DNA of 64,000 bases from Duganella sp. 1411 (GTDB taxonomy: Bacteria > Pseudomonadota > Gammaproteobacteria > Burkholderiales > Burkholderiaceae_D), in assembly GCF_017833525.1 (NCBI RefSeq), contig NZ_JAFICD010000006.1, positions 1 through 64,000 of the forward strand, written 5' to 3'. The position numbers were made by a program, and so were the translations under genes. Under the pieces are notes generated by a model, which was given only the letters and a program-made list of their open reading frames with translations, was not told the origin of the DNA and ran no database searches. Position 1 is the stretch's first letter. Each line of letters opens with the position of its first letter. Below, in pieces: positions 17,329 to 26,147 of this stretch.

Positions 17329-18378
17329 ATGCAAGTACAAGCCTACGGCGCCCATGCCGCCGACAAACCCCTCGAATCGCTGGAAATCACCCGCCGCGCG
17401 CCCGGCGCGCACGATGTCCAGATCGACATCGCCTTTTGCGGCATCTGCCACTCGGACCTGCACCAGGTGCGCGCCGAGTGGGCCGGCACCCAATACCCGT
17501 GCGTGCCGGGCCACGAGATCGTCGGCCGCGTGTCGGCCGTCGGCGCCCACGTGACAAGCCACCGGGTCGGCGACCTGGTCGGCGTCGGCTGCATCGTCGA
17601 CAGCTGCCAGCATTGCGCCGAGTGCGACGAAGGCCTGGAGAACTATTGCGACGGCATGATCGGCACCTACAACGCGCCGACGCCGGACGCGCCGGGCTGG
17701 ACGCAGGGCGGCTACGCGGAAAAGATCGTCGTGCACGAGCGCTACGTGCTCAAGGTGCGCCATCCCGAGGAGCAGCTGGCCGCCGTCGCCCCGCTGCTGT
17801 GCGCCGGCATCACCACGTACTCGCCGCTGCGCCACTGGAACGCCGGCCCGGGCAAGAAGGTCGGCGTGGTCGGCATCGGCGGCCTGGGACACATGGGCAT
17901 CAAGCTGGCCCACGCGATGGGCGCGCACGTGGTGGCGTTCACCACCTCCGATTCGAAGCGCGAGGCGGCCAGGCAGCTTGGCGCTGACGAGGTGGTCGTG
18001 TCGAAGAACGCCGACGAGATGGCGGCCCACGCCAAGAGTTTCGACTTCATCCTCAACACGGTGGCCGCGCCGCACGACCTCGACGCCCTGCTGGTGCTGC
18101 TCAAGCGCGACGGCACGATGGCCCTGGTGGGCGCGCCGGCGACGCCGCATCCGTCGCCCAACGTCTTCAACCTGATCATGAAACGGCGCTCGCTGGCCGG
18201 CTCGATGATCGGCGGCATACCGGAAACCCAGGAGATGCTGGACTTCTGCGCCGAACACGGCATCGTCGCCGACATCGAACTGGTGCGGGCCGACCAGATC
18301 AACGACGCCTACGAGCGCATGCTCAAGGGCGACGTGCGCTACCGCTTCGTGATCGACAACGCCACGCTGGCCGGCTAG
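17329..18378 (+). CDS. Zinc-dependent NAD(P) alcohol dehydrogenase (YahK/cinnamyl alcohol dehydrogenase type)
   Basis: A 349-residue zinc alcohol dehydrogenase. Catalytic zinc ligands are visible in CGICHSDLH and PGHEIVG, and the structural zinc cysteines lie in CIVDSCQHCAECDEGLENYC. The cofactor motif GIGGLGHMGIKLA follows. The family reduces a wide range of aldehydes, usually with NADPH. The start at 17329 is preceded by AAGGAGTTCCCC, a strong ribosome site, so an upstream in-frame extension is rejected. It is divergent from the AraC regulator that probably controls it. Confidence 0.92.
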   Translation: MQVQAYGAHAADKPLESLEITRRAPGAHDVQIDIAFCGICHSDLHQVRAEWAGTQYPCVPGHEIVGRVSAVGAHVTSHRVGDLVGVGCIVDSCQHCAECDEGLENYCDGMIGTYNAPTPDAPGWTQGGYAEKIVVHERYVLKVRHPEEQLAAVAPLLCAGITTYSPLRHWNAGPGKKVGVVGIGGLGHMGIKLAHAMGAHVVAFTTSDSKREAARQLGADEVVVSKNADEMAAHAKSFDFILNTVAAPHDLDALLVLLKRDGTMALVGAPATPHPSPNVFNLIMKRRSLAGSMIGGIPETQEMLDFCAEHGIVADIELVRADQINDAYERMLKGDVRYRFVIDNATLAG

Positions 18379-18397
18379 CCGGGTTGGCGCCTCGCCG

Positions 18398-18419
18398 CGT
18401 GATGGCCCCGGCCATCACG
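18398..18419. terminator. Hairpin between convergent genes
   Basis: A perfect 9-bp stem, CGTGATGGC and GCCATCACG, with loop CCCG lies between the plus-strand alcohol dehydrogenase and the minus-strand carboxymuconolactone-decarboxylase-family gene, overlapping the stop of the latter. There is no T run on either side, so it is a weak intrinsic terminator at best. Confidence 0.5.
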
Positions 18420-18996
18420 GCTTGCCCGCCGCCAGATGCGCCTCAAGCGCGGCCTGCGCGCGGCGGGCGCTATCGGCGTCGACGCGGGCCGCCAGCACCT
18501 CGATGAATTGGCGCAGCTGACGCCCGCCGAGTCCCACATTCATGCTGATGGCCACGTGCGAGCGCAGCTGCGGCTCCACCCCGCTCATGGCCGCCAGCGC
18601 GGCGACGGTCGCCAGCTCGCGGCTTTGCCAATCGAGGTTGGTCCGCGCGAAAATATCGCCAAACAAATGGGTTTTCAAATAGCGGTCGATGGCGGGCGCG
18701 AAGTCGAACAGCGGCCCCGCGACCGGCACGCCCACCAGCTTGGTCTGGTTGGCCGTGCCCACCGCCAGCAACTCGTCGCCCACCGGCACCGGCCCGCTGT
18801 CACCACCCGGTTGGTCGGTGATGCCGCGTTCCTTGCGCCGCTCCAGCACTTTCTTGAACTCGCCGAGCGCATTCAAACTGCGGGGAAATCCCGCGTAGGC
18901 GTACAGCTGCACCAGAATCTCCTTGCAGTCGCCGATCGTCAAGCCGGCGGCCAGGCCTTGATCGAGAGGGGCGCGATCACTGTGGCGCGATACCAA
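18415..18996 (-). CDS. Carboxymuconolactone decarboxylase-family protein, N-terminally short
   Basis: A frame of 193 codons with two AhpD-like/CMD blocks: TIGDCKEILVQLYAYAGFPR (about 20-40) and ELATVAALAAMSGVEPQLRS (about 125-145). Family members of this two-domain type are usually 250 or more residues with a signal peptide and an extra N-terminal helix pair. Here the homology begins almost at once. The only start is TTG at 18996 with no clear ribosome site, and the frame stays open through the divergent promoter without an ATG. It is probably a 5'-truncated gene, perhaps not expressed. Role and substrate are unknown. Confidence 0.6.
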   Translation of the reverse strand: MVSRHSDRAPLDQGLAAGLTIGDCKEILVQLYAYAGFPRSLNALGEFKKVLERRKERGITDQPGGDSGPVPVGDELLAVGTANQTKLVGVPVAGPLFDFAPAIDRYLKTHLFGDIFARTNLDWQSRELATVAALAAMSGVEPQLRSHVAISMNVGLGGRQLRQFIEVLAARVDADSARRAQAALEAHLAAGKP

Positions 18997-19005
18997 AGAG
19001 GTATC
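18989..19005. promoter_or_regulatory. Palindrome GATACC-AAAGA-GGTATC
   Basis: This perfect inverted repeat lies upstream of the plus-strand CMD-family gene (start 19077). Its arms are identical to those of the TetR operators at 30825 and 30859, but the spacer is 5 bp instead of 4. It could be a related TetR-family operator. Confidence 0.45.
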
Positions 19006-19076
19006 ACGAAAACGGCATTGGCCCGGTTCCGCCAGCGCGCCTACACTGCCTCCACCATCAACCGACGGAGGATTCC

Positions 19077-19460
19077 ATGAACAACGAACGTTACGACCGT
19101 GGCTTGGCCAAACTCAAAGAGATCGACGGACTGGCCGGTGAAAAAGTCATCGACAGCCTGAAGGACATCGCCCCCGACTTCGCGCGGCTGCTCATCGAAT
19201 TTCCGTTCGGTGACATCTATTCGCGCCCGGGCCTGGACCTCAAGGTGCGTGAGCTGGCCGTCGTGGCGGCCCTCACCGCGCTGGGCAACGCGGCGCCGCA
19301 ACTGAAGGTCCACATCCACGGCGCACGCAACGTCGGCTGCTCGCAGGCGGAGATCGTCGAAATCATCATGCAGATGGCCGTGTATGCCGGATTTCCCGCC
19401 GCGCTCAATGGCTTGTTCGCGGCCAAGGAGGTATTCGCCGTGGAGGCCGCGCACGGCTAA
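19077..19460 (+). CDS. Carboxymuconolactone decarboxylase-family protein
   Basis: A 127-residue single-domain member of the CMD/AhpD family. Conserved blocks are ELAVVAALTALGNAAPQLKV, HIHGARNVGCSQAEIVE and QMAVYAGFPAALNGL. The length is normal for the family. The start has CGGAGGATTCC just upstream. It is divergent from the truncated two-domain paralogue and converges on the cyclophilin-like gene with a 4-bp overlap of the ends. The enzymatic activity is unknown; no CxxC redox pair of AhpD type is present, so decarboxylase-like or isomerase chemistry is more likely than peroxidase support. Confidence 0.85.
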   Translation: MNNERYDRGLAKLKEIDGLAGEKVIDSLKDIAPDFARLLIEFPFGDIYSRPGLDLKVRELAVVAALTALGNAAPQLKVHIHGARNVGCSQAEIVEIIMQMAVYAGFPAALNGLFAAKEVFAVEAAHG

Positions 19461-19891
19461 TCGGCCCGTTCGATTCTGACTTTCAGCTCGCCGCCGCGCT
19501 TGTACGCGGCCACTCCCGCATCGGCGGCATCGATGGTTCCCAGCGTGACCAGGCCGCGCGAGTACGCGAAGTCCTTGTAGAAGAACGCCAGGTTGCCCCA
19601 CGGGGCGTAGTAGGCGATGGTGCCGGCCTTCGGCGTGCTGCCGGCCGGCGCGCCGGCGGTCGACAGCTTGCGGTCCAAATAGACGATTTTCTCGGTGTCG
19701 GCGTAGTCGTCGAGCGTCAGCGTGAGCGGCAGCATGGACAGCAGGTCGCGCGTGGTCGGGTTGTCCGTCAACGTGGCGGCGATGACCCGCCCTTCCACGA
19801 TCATGCGGATTTTTTGGGCGTGCGCGGGGGCGCCAGCCATCATTGCAATAGTCATAGTCAGGGATGAATAAAGTAGTGTTGATCCGCGCAT
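19457..19891 (-). CDS. Exported cyclophilin-like fold protein
   Basis: A 144-residue protein with a signal peptide ending AHAQ (about residue 26). The mature part matches the cyclophilin-like family: IRMIVEGRVIAATLTDNPTT, LPLTLTLDDYADTEKIVYL and YYAPWGNLAFFYKDF. It is not a proven peptidyl-prolyl isomerase. Its start overlaps the stop of the MFS gene by one base (TGATG), so it is translationally coupled to that exporter. Confidence 0.8.
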   Translation of the reverse strand: MRGSTLLYSSLTMTIAMMAGAPAHAQKIRMIVEGRVIAATLTDNPTTRDLLSMLPLTLTLDDYADTEKIVYLDRKLSTAGAPAGSTPKAGTIAYYAPWGNLAFFYKDFAYSRGLVTLGTIDAADAGVAAYKRGGELKVRIERAD

Positions 19892-21090
19892 CAGCGGGCC
19901 CCTTGGGGTTTGAGCCGGCCGCCGTTGCCGACGATGATGGAGGATATGGCCAGCATGGCCGCGCCGCCGATCAGTGTGGCCATGATCGACAGGTGATCCA
20001 GCAGCAAACCGCCCAGCGCGGCGCCGAGCATGATGGCCAGCTGGATCGCCGCCACCAGCAGGCCGCCGCCGCTTTCCGGTTCGTCGGCGATGCCCTGGCT
20101 CAGCCACGTCGACCACGCGACCGGGATCGCCGCGTTCAGCGCGCCCCACCCGACCAGCGCGACGGCCACCGCCCAGAACACGTGGCCGACGGCCGGCAAC
20201 GCCAACGTGACGGCGCCCAGCGCCAGCGGCAGCCAGCGCAGCAATCCGTACAGATGGCTGCCCAGCATGACCGTCGCGCCGTAGGTGCCGAGGAAGCCGG
20301 CCGCGCCCAGGCCGAGCAACAGCATCGACAGCTGCGGCACCGTCACCCCGGTGTACGTCTCGAGGAAGGGCCGCAGGTAGGTGAAGGTGGCGAACGCGCC
20401 GCCGAACGAAAACATCACCCCGGCCATGCCGAACGCCACATTCGGACGCTTGAGCAGGCCGAGGACTTTGCCGACGGGATTGGCGACCTGCGGCGGCATC
20501 GACGGCAGGCTGGCCCACTGCCACGCCAGATTGGCGACCACGAACGGCGTCAGCGCCCAGAACGTGCCGCGCCAGCCGATGACGGCGCCGAAGTAGCTGC
20601 CGATGGGCGCCGCGAACGCCGCCGCCACGGCGTTGCCGGTGTACATCAGGCCGAGTGCCTTGGGAATTGACTCGGCCGGAACCAGGCGCATCACCGTCGC
20701 CGTGGCCAGGGCCCAGAAGCCGCCCACGGTGATGCCCAACAGGGACCGCGCCACCATCAGCACGGCGAAGTTCGGCGCGCAGGCGATCAGCACCAGCGAG
20801 GCAAGCATCACGCCGGTCAGCGCGATGAGCACGTGGCGGCGGTCGAAGTGACTGGCGACGGCCGGAATCAGCAGGCTGGTGACCACCGCGAACAGGCCGG
20901 AGATCGAGATCGCCTGGCCGGCCATGCCCTGAGTCGCGCCCAGGTCACTGGCGATCGGCGTGAGCAGGCTGACCGGCATGAACTCGGAGGCGATCAACAT
21001 CGCCACGCACATGGCCATCGAGCCCACGGCGCTCCAAGCCGGCTGGCCGGTGAAGGACTGTTTCGGTATCGCGTTGCTGGCTATTTCCAT
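19891..21090 (-). CDS. MFS exporter, NepI-like (purine ribonucleoside efflux family)
   Basis: A 12-helix major facilitator of 399 residues. The N-terminus WSAVGSMAMCVAMLIASEF then MPVSLLTPIASDLG closely follows the layout of E. coli NepI, as do GRSLLGITVGGFWALA-like and RLVPAESIPKAL blocks. NepI exports purine ribonucleosides, but arabinose-efflux-type proteins are similar, so the substrate is tentative. The start at 21090 (MEIASN) follows GAAGAGAAAA; an alternative ATG at 21123 adds 11 residues. It is divergent from a LysR regulator, the likely controller. Confidence 0.82.
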   Translation of the reverse strand: MEIASNAIPKQSFTGQPAWSAVGSMAMCVAMLIASEFMPVSLLTPIASDLGATQGMAGQAISISGLFAVVTSLLIPAVASHFDRRHVLIALTGVMLASLVLIACAPNFAVLMVARSLLGITVGGFWALATATVMRLVPAESIPKALGLMYTGNAVAAAFAAPIGSYFGAVIGWRGTFWALTPFVVANLAWQWASLPSMPPQVANPVGKVLGLLKRPNVAFGMAGVMFSFGGAFATFTYLRPFLETYTGVTVPQLSMLLLGLGAAGFLGTYGATVMLGSHLYGLLRWLPLALGAVTLALPAVGHVFWAVAVALVGWGALNAAIPVAWSTWLSQGIADEPESGGGLLVAAIQLAIMLGAALGGLLLDHLSIMATLIGGAAMLAISSIIVGNGGRLKPQGAR

Positions 21091-21256
21091 TTTTCTCTTC
21101 GTCTTCCAAAATTGTGGGGCCATGGTAGCGGCACGGGCGGGTCCGCACGCTATCCAAATTCGCTAGGGTTTATGCAGGAAAATCATCAATCGGCGCCGTA
21201 CGAACGGCGCGGCGCAACTGCTAGAATGCCAAATCAACCCACCCGGAAGCGATCCC

Positions 21257-22150
21257 ATGGCGCGCGAAAACATCAACGACATCCTTGTGTTCCTGGCGGT
21301 GGCGCGCGAGCGCAGTTTCACGCGCGCGGCGGCCAAATTGGGCATGTCGCAGTCGGGACTAAGCCACATCGTGCGCGGGCTGGAAGCGCGCATGGGCGTC
21401 CAGCTGCTGGCCCGCACCACCCGCAGCGTCGCACCGACCGAGGCCGGCGAGCGGCTGATGGAGACGGTGGCGCCGCGCTTCGCCGAAATCGAGGCGGAGA
21501 TCGCCGCCATCAGCGACCTCGGTGGCAGCCCGGCGGGCTTAATCCGCATCACCGCCATCGACCACGTGATCGACAGCGTGCTGTGGCCGCGCGTGGCCCA
21601 CCTGCTGCCGCAATACCCCGACCTGCGCATCGAGATCAACTCCGACTACCGCCGCCACGACATCGTCGCCGAACGCTTCGACATCGGTGTGCGCTGGGGC
21701 GACCAGGTCGAACAGGACATGATCGCCGTGCGCCTGACCGCCGACGCGCCGATGGTGATCGTCGGCTCGCCCGACTACTTCAAGGGCCGGGCGATACCGA
21801 CGTCGCCGCAGGAACTACTGCAGCACAACTGCATCACCTTGCGCCTGTCCTCCAACGGCGGCTTGTACGCGTGGGAGCTGTGCGACGGCGACCGCCCGAT
21901 CGAAGTGAAGGTCAGCGGCCAGGCGACCTTCAACAGCGCCTATCAGATGCTGAACGCGGCGCTGAGCGGCGTCGGCTTGGCGTTTCTGACGGCGGAAATC
22001 GCCGAACCGTACGTCAAGGACGGGCGCTTGCTCAGCGTGATGCCGGAGTGGTGCCCGCCCTTCCCCGGTTTGCACGCCTACTACCTGTCCAGACGCCATC
22101 CGTCCCGCGCGTTCACGCTGGTGATCGACGCGCTGCGCTACCAGGGTTAG
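21257..22150 (+). CDS. LysR-family regulator
   Basis: A 297-residue LysR protein. The winged helix-turn-helix lies at about 5-64 (FLAVARERSFTRAAAKLGMS then QSGLSHIVRGLEARMGV). The periplasmic-binding-like effector domain starts near 92 (GLIRITAID). It belongs to the large group with MARENINDILVFL starts that act on divergent transporter genes. The 166-bp divergent gap with the NepI-like exporter is the probable control region. The effector is unknown. Confidence 0.88.
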   Translation: MARENINDILVFLAVARERSFTRAAAKLGMSQSGLSHIVRGLEARMGVQLLARTTRSVAPTEAGERLMETVAPRFAEIEAEIAAISDLGGSPAGLIRITAIDHVIDSVLWPRVAHLLPQYPDLRIEINSDYRRHDIVAERFDIGVRWGDQVEQDMIAVRLTADAPMVIVGSPDYFKGRAIPTSPQELLQHNCITLRLSSNGGLYAWELCDGDRPIEVKVSGQATFNSAYQMLNAALSGVGLAFLTAEIAEPYVKDGRLLSVMPEWCPPFPGLHAYYLSRRHPSRAFTLVIDALRYQG

Positions 22151-22160
22151 CCAAGGAGAC

Positions 22161-22257
22161 ACGTAGGGCGGATTAGGCGGAACGCCGTAATCGGCCATGC
22201 CAGCGCTGCCGACGGCTCACGCATTGGCGGATTACGCTGCGCTAATCCGCCCTACGT
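22161..22257. repeat. 97-bp dispersed palindromic repeat, copy A
   Basis: The ends ACGTAGGGCGGATTAG and CTAATCCGCCCTACGT are perfect 16-bp inverted repeats, and the interior is an imperfect continuation of the same palindrome. It lies just after the LysR gene. Related copies are at 22313, 23606 and 41945. It has the look of a REP/BIME- or MITE-like element. Confidence 0.85.
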
Positions 22258-22312
22258 ATCTCCACGTGGACTCAACGTTTCGTGGCCACGGTCGCTGCCT
22301 GACCACGGAGAC

Positions 22313-22371
22313 ACGTAGGGCGGATTAGGCGGAACGCCGTAATCCGCCATGCCAGCGCCGCGACAGCTCAT
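22313..22371. repeat. Half copy B of the dispersed repeat
   Basis: This repeats the left half of copy A with its flank: the GGAGACACGTAGGGCGG junction recurs at 22155 and 22307. It stops at the 3' end of the hydrolase gene, lacking the right arm. The 22258-22312 spacer between copies A and B shows nothing recognisable. Confidence 0.8.
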
Positions 22372-23475
22372 TTATTTCAAGTGCAGCGTAAAGAAGTTCG
22401 CCAGCTTATTGAAGGGAATAAGCTTGGTCCGGTCATACAGATCGACGTGGCCCGCGCCCGGAATGACAACCAGCTCCTTCGGCTCGGCCGCCAGCCGATA
22501 GGCATCCTCGCTGAACTCGCGCGAGTGCGCGACCTCACCGGTAATGAACAGCATCGGGCGCGGCGAGATCGTCTCGACGTCGTGGAACGGATAGAAGTTC
22601 ATAAACTTGACGTTGCTGCTCAAGGTCGGATGCGTGGTCAACTTCGGCGACGAGCCTTTCGGCGTGAACTCCCCGCGCGGGGTGCGGTAGAAATCATAAA
22701 ACTCGCGCTGAATGGCCGGCGTCTCGCTGTTAATAACATGGGTAGTGCCACCGGTGTACTGCGTCTCGCCGCCTTTGAACTCGAGATGGCGTTGCTGGGC
22801 CGCCTCGGCGATGATTTGTTTGCGCTGTTCGAGCGTCTGGCCATGCCGCAGGCCGTTGCGGGTGACCGCGCCCATATCGTACATGCTGACGGTGGCGATG
22901 GCCTTCATGCGCGGATCGATCTTTGCCGCGCTGATGACGAAACTACCGCTGCCGCACACGCCGATCGCGCCGATCCGGTTGCTGTCGATGAAAGGCTGGG
23001 TGCCGAGGAAATCGACGGCCGCGCTGAACGCCTCCGCGTACATCTCCGGCGCCACCATGTTGCGCGGCTTGCCGTCGCTGTCGCCCCAGAAGGGCAAATC
23101 GATCGACAGCGCCACGAAGCCCTGCTCCGCCATTTTCGTCGCGTACAGGTTCGCGCTCTGCTCCTTGACCGCCCCCATCGGATGGCCGACGATGATGGCG
23201 GCGTTTTTCGCGTGCCGGTTCAGCGTGCGGGGGATGAACAGATTGCCGCCGACCTTCATCTGGTACTGGTCCTTGAAGGCGACCTTCTGCACGGTGACCT
23301 TGTCACTGGTGTAGAAGTTATCGGCGCCGTTGGACATATCCTGCGCCCGCGCAGCGCTGCCCAGCACAGAGGTCATCGCCAGCGCGGCCGCGCCGGCGCC
23401 GGTCAGCTTGACCATCTGGCGGCGGCTCAGGTCAAGGCTATCGTTTGCTTCGATCGGGGTATCGATGTCGTTCAT
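22372..23475 (-). CDS. Exported alpha/beta hydrolase, dienelactone-hydrolase-like
   Basis: A 367-residue protein with a Tat-type N-terminus (LSRRQMVKLTGAGAAALAM) cleaved near ARAQ. The body is an alpha/beta hydrolase with IIVGHPMGAVKEQ, a nucleophile elbow GVCGSGSF in which a cysteine takes the place of the usual serine (as in dienelactone hydrolase), an Asp-bearing LFITGEVAHSREF strand and a final GAGHVDLYD histidine. The substrate is unknown. The stop lies against half copy B of the dispersed repeat. Confidence 0.82.
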   Translation of the reverse strand: MNDIDTPIEANDSLDLSRRQMVKLTGAGAAALAMTSVLGSAARAQDMSNGADNFYTSDKVTVQKVAFKDQYQMKVGGNLFIPRTLNRHAKNAAIIVGHPMGAVKEQSANLYATKMAEQGFVALSIDLPFWGDSDGKPRNMVAPEMYAEAFSAAVDFLGTQPFIDSNRIGAIGVCGSGSFVISAAKIDPRMKAIATVSMYDMGAVTRNGLRHGQTLEQRKQIIAEAAQQRHLEFKGGETQYTGGTTHVINSETPAIQREFYDFYRTPRGEFTPKGSSPKLTTHPTLSSNVKFMNFYPFHDVETISPRPMLFITGEVAHSREFSEDAYRLAAEPKELVVIPGAGHVDLYDRTKLIPFNKLANFFTLHLK

Positions 23476-23605
23476 GTCGTCGTCCTGTGAGGAGTGTCAA
23501 TGACTTGACTGTAAACTCAACCAGGACCGGGATATAGACGGCGAACGCGCATGCCTTTATGCGCGGCGTGCATGAATGCCCGCATGAATCTCGAATCTCG
23601 GAATC

Positions 23606-23698
23606 ACGTAGGGCGGATTAGCGCAGCGTAATCCGCCATGCATGCGCCCCGGCGGCTCACGCATGGTCGATTACGGCGTTCCGCCTAATCCGCCCTAC
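23606..23698. repeat. Dispersed palindromic repeat, copy C, inverted
   Basis: It starts ACGTAGGGCGGATTAG like copy A, but the interior is reversed (GCGCAGCG first, CGTTCCGCC last). It ends at CCTAC without the last two bases. The stop codon of the downstream old-yellow-enzyme gene (23695-23697) lies inside the repeat. Confidence 0.85.
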
Positions 23699-24792
23699 TC
23701 AGTGGCGAACAGGTTCTTATACGCCGCCGGCTGCGAGCGCCAATACTGCTTAGGCGCCTCGACCTGCGCGCCCAGCGCGGCCGCCGCATGCCACGGCCAG
23801 CGCGGGTCATACAGCACGGCGCGCGCCAGCGCCACCAGATCGGCGCTGCCATCGCGGATCGCCGTTTCCGCCTGCTCCGGCGTGGTGATCATGCCGACGC
23901 CAATAACCGGCACCTCGACCTGGCGCTTGATCTCGCGCGCGAAGGCTAGTTGATAGCCCGGCCCCACCTCGATCTTCTGCAACGGCGACAAGCCACCACT
24001 GGAGACGTGGACATAAGCACTACCGCGCGCGGCGACCGCCATGGAAAACGCCACGCTCTGCTCCAGATCCCAGCCGCCGTCGACCCAGTCGGTGGCCGAA
24101 ATGCGCACGCCGACCGGCTTCTCCGCCGGGAACGCGGCGCGCACGGCGTCGAACACCTCCAGCGGGAAGCGCATGCGGTTCTCCAGCGAGCCGCCGTACC
24201 GGTCGGTGCGCTGGTTGGACAGCGGCGACAGGAACTGGTGCAGCAAGTAGCCGTGCGCGGCGTGCACTTCGATCATGTCCAGTCCAAGCCTGGCCGCGCG
24301 CCGCGCCGTTTGCCCGAAGGCCTCGCGTATCCGCGCCAGGCCGGCATCATCCAGCGCGGTCGGCGGCCGGTCTTCCGGCGCGTAAGGCAGCGCCGACGGC
24401 GCCTCGGTCTGCCAACCACCGGCGTCCAGCCCCACCTGTTTGCCACCCTCCCAGGGGGCGGCGGTGGAGGCTTTGCGTCCGGCGTGCGCCAACTGGATCC
24501 CGATCGGCATGCCCGAATGCTGGCGCACCGCTTTCAACACCCGCGCGAGGGCTTGCTCGTTGGCGTCCGAATACAGGCCCAGATCGGCCGGCGAAATGCG
24601 CGCCTCCGGCGACACCGCGGTCGCCTCCAGTATCAGCAGGCCGGCGCCGGACAGCGCCAGATGGCCCAGGTGGATCATGTGCCAATCGGTGGCGTCCCCC
24701 TGTTCGGCCGAGTACTGGCACATCGGCGCGATCACGATGCGGTTGGACAGCTCCAGCTGTCCGATCTTCAAAGGAGAGAATAGTTTGCTCAC
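23695..24792 (-). CDS. Old yellow enzyme, YqjM type
   Basis: A 365-residue FMN ene-reductase of the thermophilic-like/YqjM class: KLFSPLKIGQLELSNRIVIA, PMCQYSA with the class-specific cysteine, QLAHAGRKAS, HAAHGYLLHQFLSP, RTDRYGGSLENR and VALARAVLYDPRWP. It differs clearly from the NemA-type paralogue at 9445. The start is GTG at 24792, preceded by GAAGGGTAAGGC. The C-terminus and stop are provided by dispersed repeat copy C. It probably reduces electrophilic enones using NAD(P)H. Confidence 0.9.
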   Translation of the reverse strand: MSKLFSPLKIGQLELSNRIVIAPMCQYSAEQGDATDWHMIHLGHLALSGAGLLILEATAVSPEARISPADLGLYSDANEQALARVLKAVRQHSGMPIGIQLAHAGRKASTAAPWEGGKQVGLDAGGWQTEAPSALPYAPEDRPPTALDDAGLARIREAFGQTARRAARLGLDMIEVHAAHGYLLHQFLSPLSNQRTDRYGGSLENRMRFPLEVFDAVRAAFPAEKPVGVRISATDWVDGGWDLEQSVAFSMAVAARGSAYVHVSSGGLSPLQKIEVGPGYQLAFAREIKRQVEVPVIGVGMITTPEQAETAIRDGSADLVALARAVLYDPRWPWHAAAALGAQVEAPKQYWRSQPAAYKNLFATE

Positions 24793-24931
24793 GCCTTACC
24801 CTTCGGTGATGTGAAGGTTTTGATTATGTCATGACTGAAAATTTCAGCTCTCACGAATGCCCGCCGGCTCGTGGCTTGTGACGTCAGGCGAAATCGGAAA
24901 GCGGTGCACCACTTTCCGATGCCCCCGTCGC

Positions 24932-25690
24932 TTACGCGGCGGAACCGGCGCGCGATTTGCGCCGCTTCATCCAGCCCACCAGTCCCAGGCCGCCGAACAT
25001 CATCGCGTAGGTCGACGGCTCGGGCACGGCGCTCACCGAGATGTTGTCGACGGCGACGTCAAAATCGGTGAAGCCGTACATATAGCCGGGCACGTAGGTC
25101 GTAAACACCAGTTCGTCGACGCCGGCCAGCACGTCGGCGAAGCTGCGGCCGGGCGGCAGGCCCGGTCCGGCGGCGTCATCGGAGGAGCCGTAGCCGCCCC
25201 AGCCGGTCGGCATCGCCGTCGACGTCGTATCACCGATAGTTACAGACAGATGCTGCCATCCCTTGGTTGCGTCGATGGTGCCGAGGTCGTACCAAACGCT
25301 GGTGTAGGGCATACCTTGCGGCGTATTGCCATAGTCGCGCAGCTCGACCACCATGTGGCGCGACACTTCCTGGCCGAAGTAGCGGATCGAGTTGGCGACC
25401 ACGTCCAAACCGATGGTGACGCTACCAAGCTTGCCGTAATCTCCGAGGTAGGACTGGTTGGTGGAATTGCTGAAGCTGACACCGAAGTTTTCCATCACGG
25501 TGTGCAGCGCGGGCGCTCCGTTGCCCATGTTGGTATCGATGCCGGAGCCACCGGCGCCATTCAGCGGCTGCATGCCTTCCCACCCTTGCGCGCCGTCGGA
25601 AAAATCGACAAACGACGAACTCGGGGCGGCCGTCGCGGCGGCCCCTGCGAGCGACAAGGCCAGTACCATCATTGCTTTATTCAAAGTCAT
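24932..25690 (-). CDS. PEP-CTERM sorted exported protein
   Basis: A 252-residue secreted protein with a signal peptide at 1-22. The body has a beta-rich jelly-roll-like domain (FVDFSDGAQGWEG to FDVAVDNISVSA), similar to carbohydrate- or choice-of-anchor-type domains. The C-terminus is a textbook PEP-CTERM tail: VPEPSTYAMMFGGLGLVGWM followed by KRRKSR, which predicts processing by an exosortase. A ribosome site AAGGAAGACAC precedes the ATG. The function beyond surface or matrix location is unknown. Confidence 0.85.
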   Translation of the reverse strand: MTLNKAMMVLALSLAGAAATAAPSSSFVDFSDGAQGWEGMQPLNGAGGSGIDTNMGNGAPALHTVMENFGVSFSNSTNQSYLGDYGKLGSVTIGLDVVANSIRYFGQEVSRHMVVELRDYGNTPQGMPYTSVWYDLGTIDATKGWQHLSVTIGDTTSTAMPTGWGGYGSSDDAAGPGLPPGRSFADVLAGVDELVFTTYVPGYMYGFTDFDVAVDNISVSAVPEPSTYAMMFGGLGLVGWMKRRKSRAGSAA

Positions 25691-26147
25691 GTGTCTTCCT
25701 TTTTTATCAGACAGTTAGAGAGATAGCGCTAACACCACACCCGCTTTTCTGGCGCCTGGCGGTTGGCCTGACAACAGGTTGGAAGCATCGGAATGAATGT
25801 TTCTTAAGCGGGTGTGAGGCCAATTCTGCAACGGCTGGTCTAGCTTGCATGAAACTATTTTGTAAGCGAAATGTAACCAAGTTTCTCTGCAGGTATGTGA
25901 TATTCCGATAAGAAACTGTAACAAGAAGTTTCAGAAGACGATCAAAAGTAGCGGATTCCCTATGAGGAAATATTTGACCCGATGAGCAAATTTGTCCGAA
26001 TGGAAAAGGAAAAACGGCGCGTTTTGGCGACGCGCCGTTGTCATCAAAATGTTTCTATTTCGCTACAGGCAGGTGGTGGCGTTTGGCGCCGGCGCCGACA
26101 GCTGCAACAACCGCAAAAAGGCCTGATGCCGCCCTGCGCCCCACGTG
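25691..26147. other. 457-bp gene-free stretch
   Basis: Its first part (25691-25950) is the AT-richer upstream region of the PEP-CTERM gene and must contain its promoter. The second part holds the hairpin at 26013-26039 that fits termination of the PEP mutase-family gene. I see no credible coding sequence. Confidence 0.6.
26005..26039 (-). terminator. Intrinsic terminator of the PEP mutase-family gene
   Basis: On the minus strand a perfect 10-bp stem (AACGGCGCGT paired with ACGCGCCGTT, loop of 7) is followed by TTTTTCCTTTTCC. It lies about 110 bp downstream of the stop at 26148. Confidence 0.75.

Noticed and set aside
22161..23698. A possible CRISPR array made of the recurring palindromic repeats
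   Set aside because: The copies are not regularly spaced, are 97 bp long, occur in both orientations and are interrupted by whole genes; no cas genes are present.
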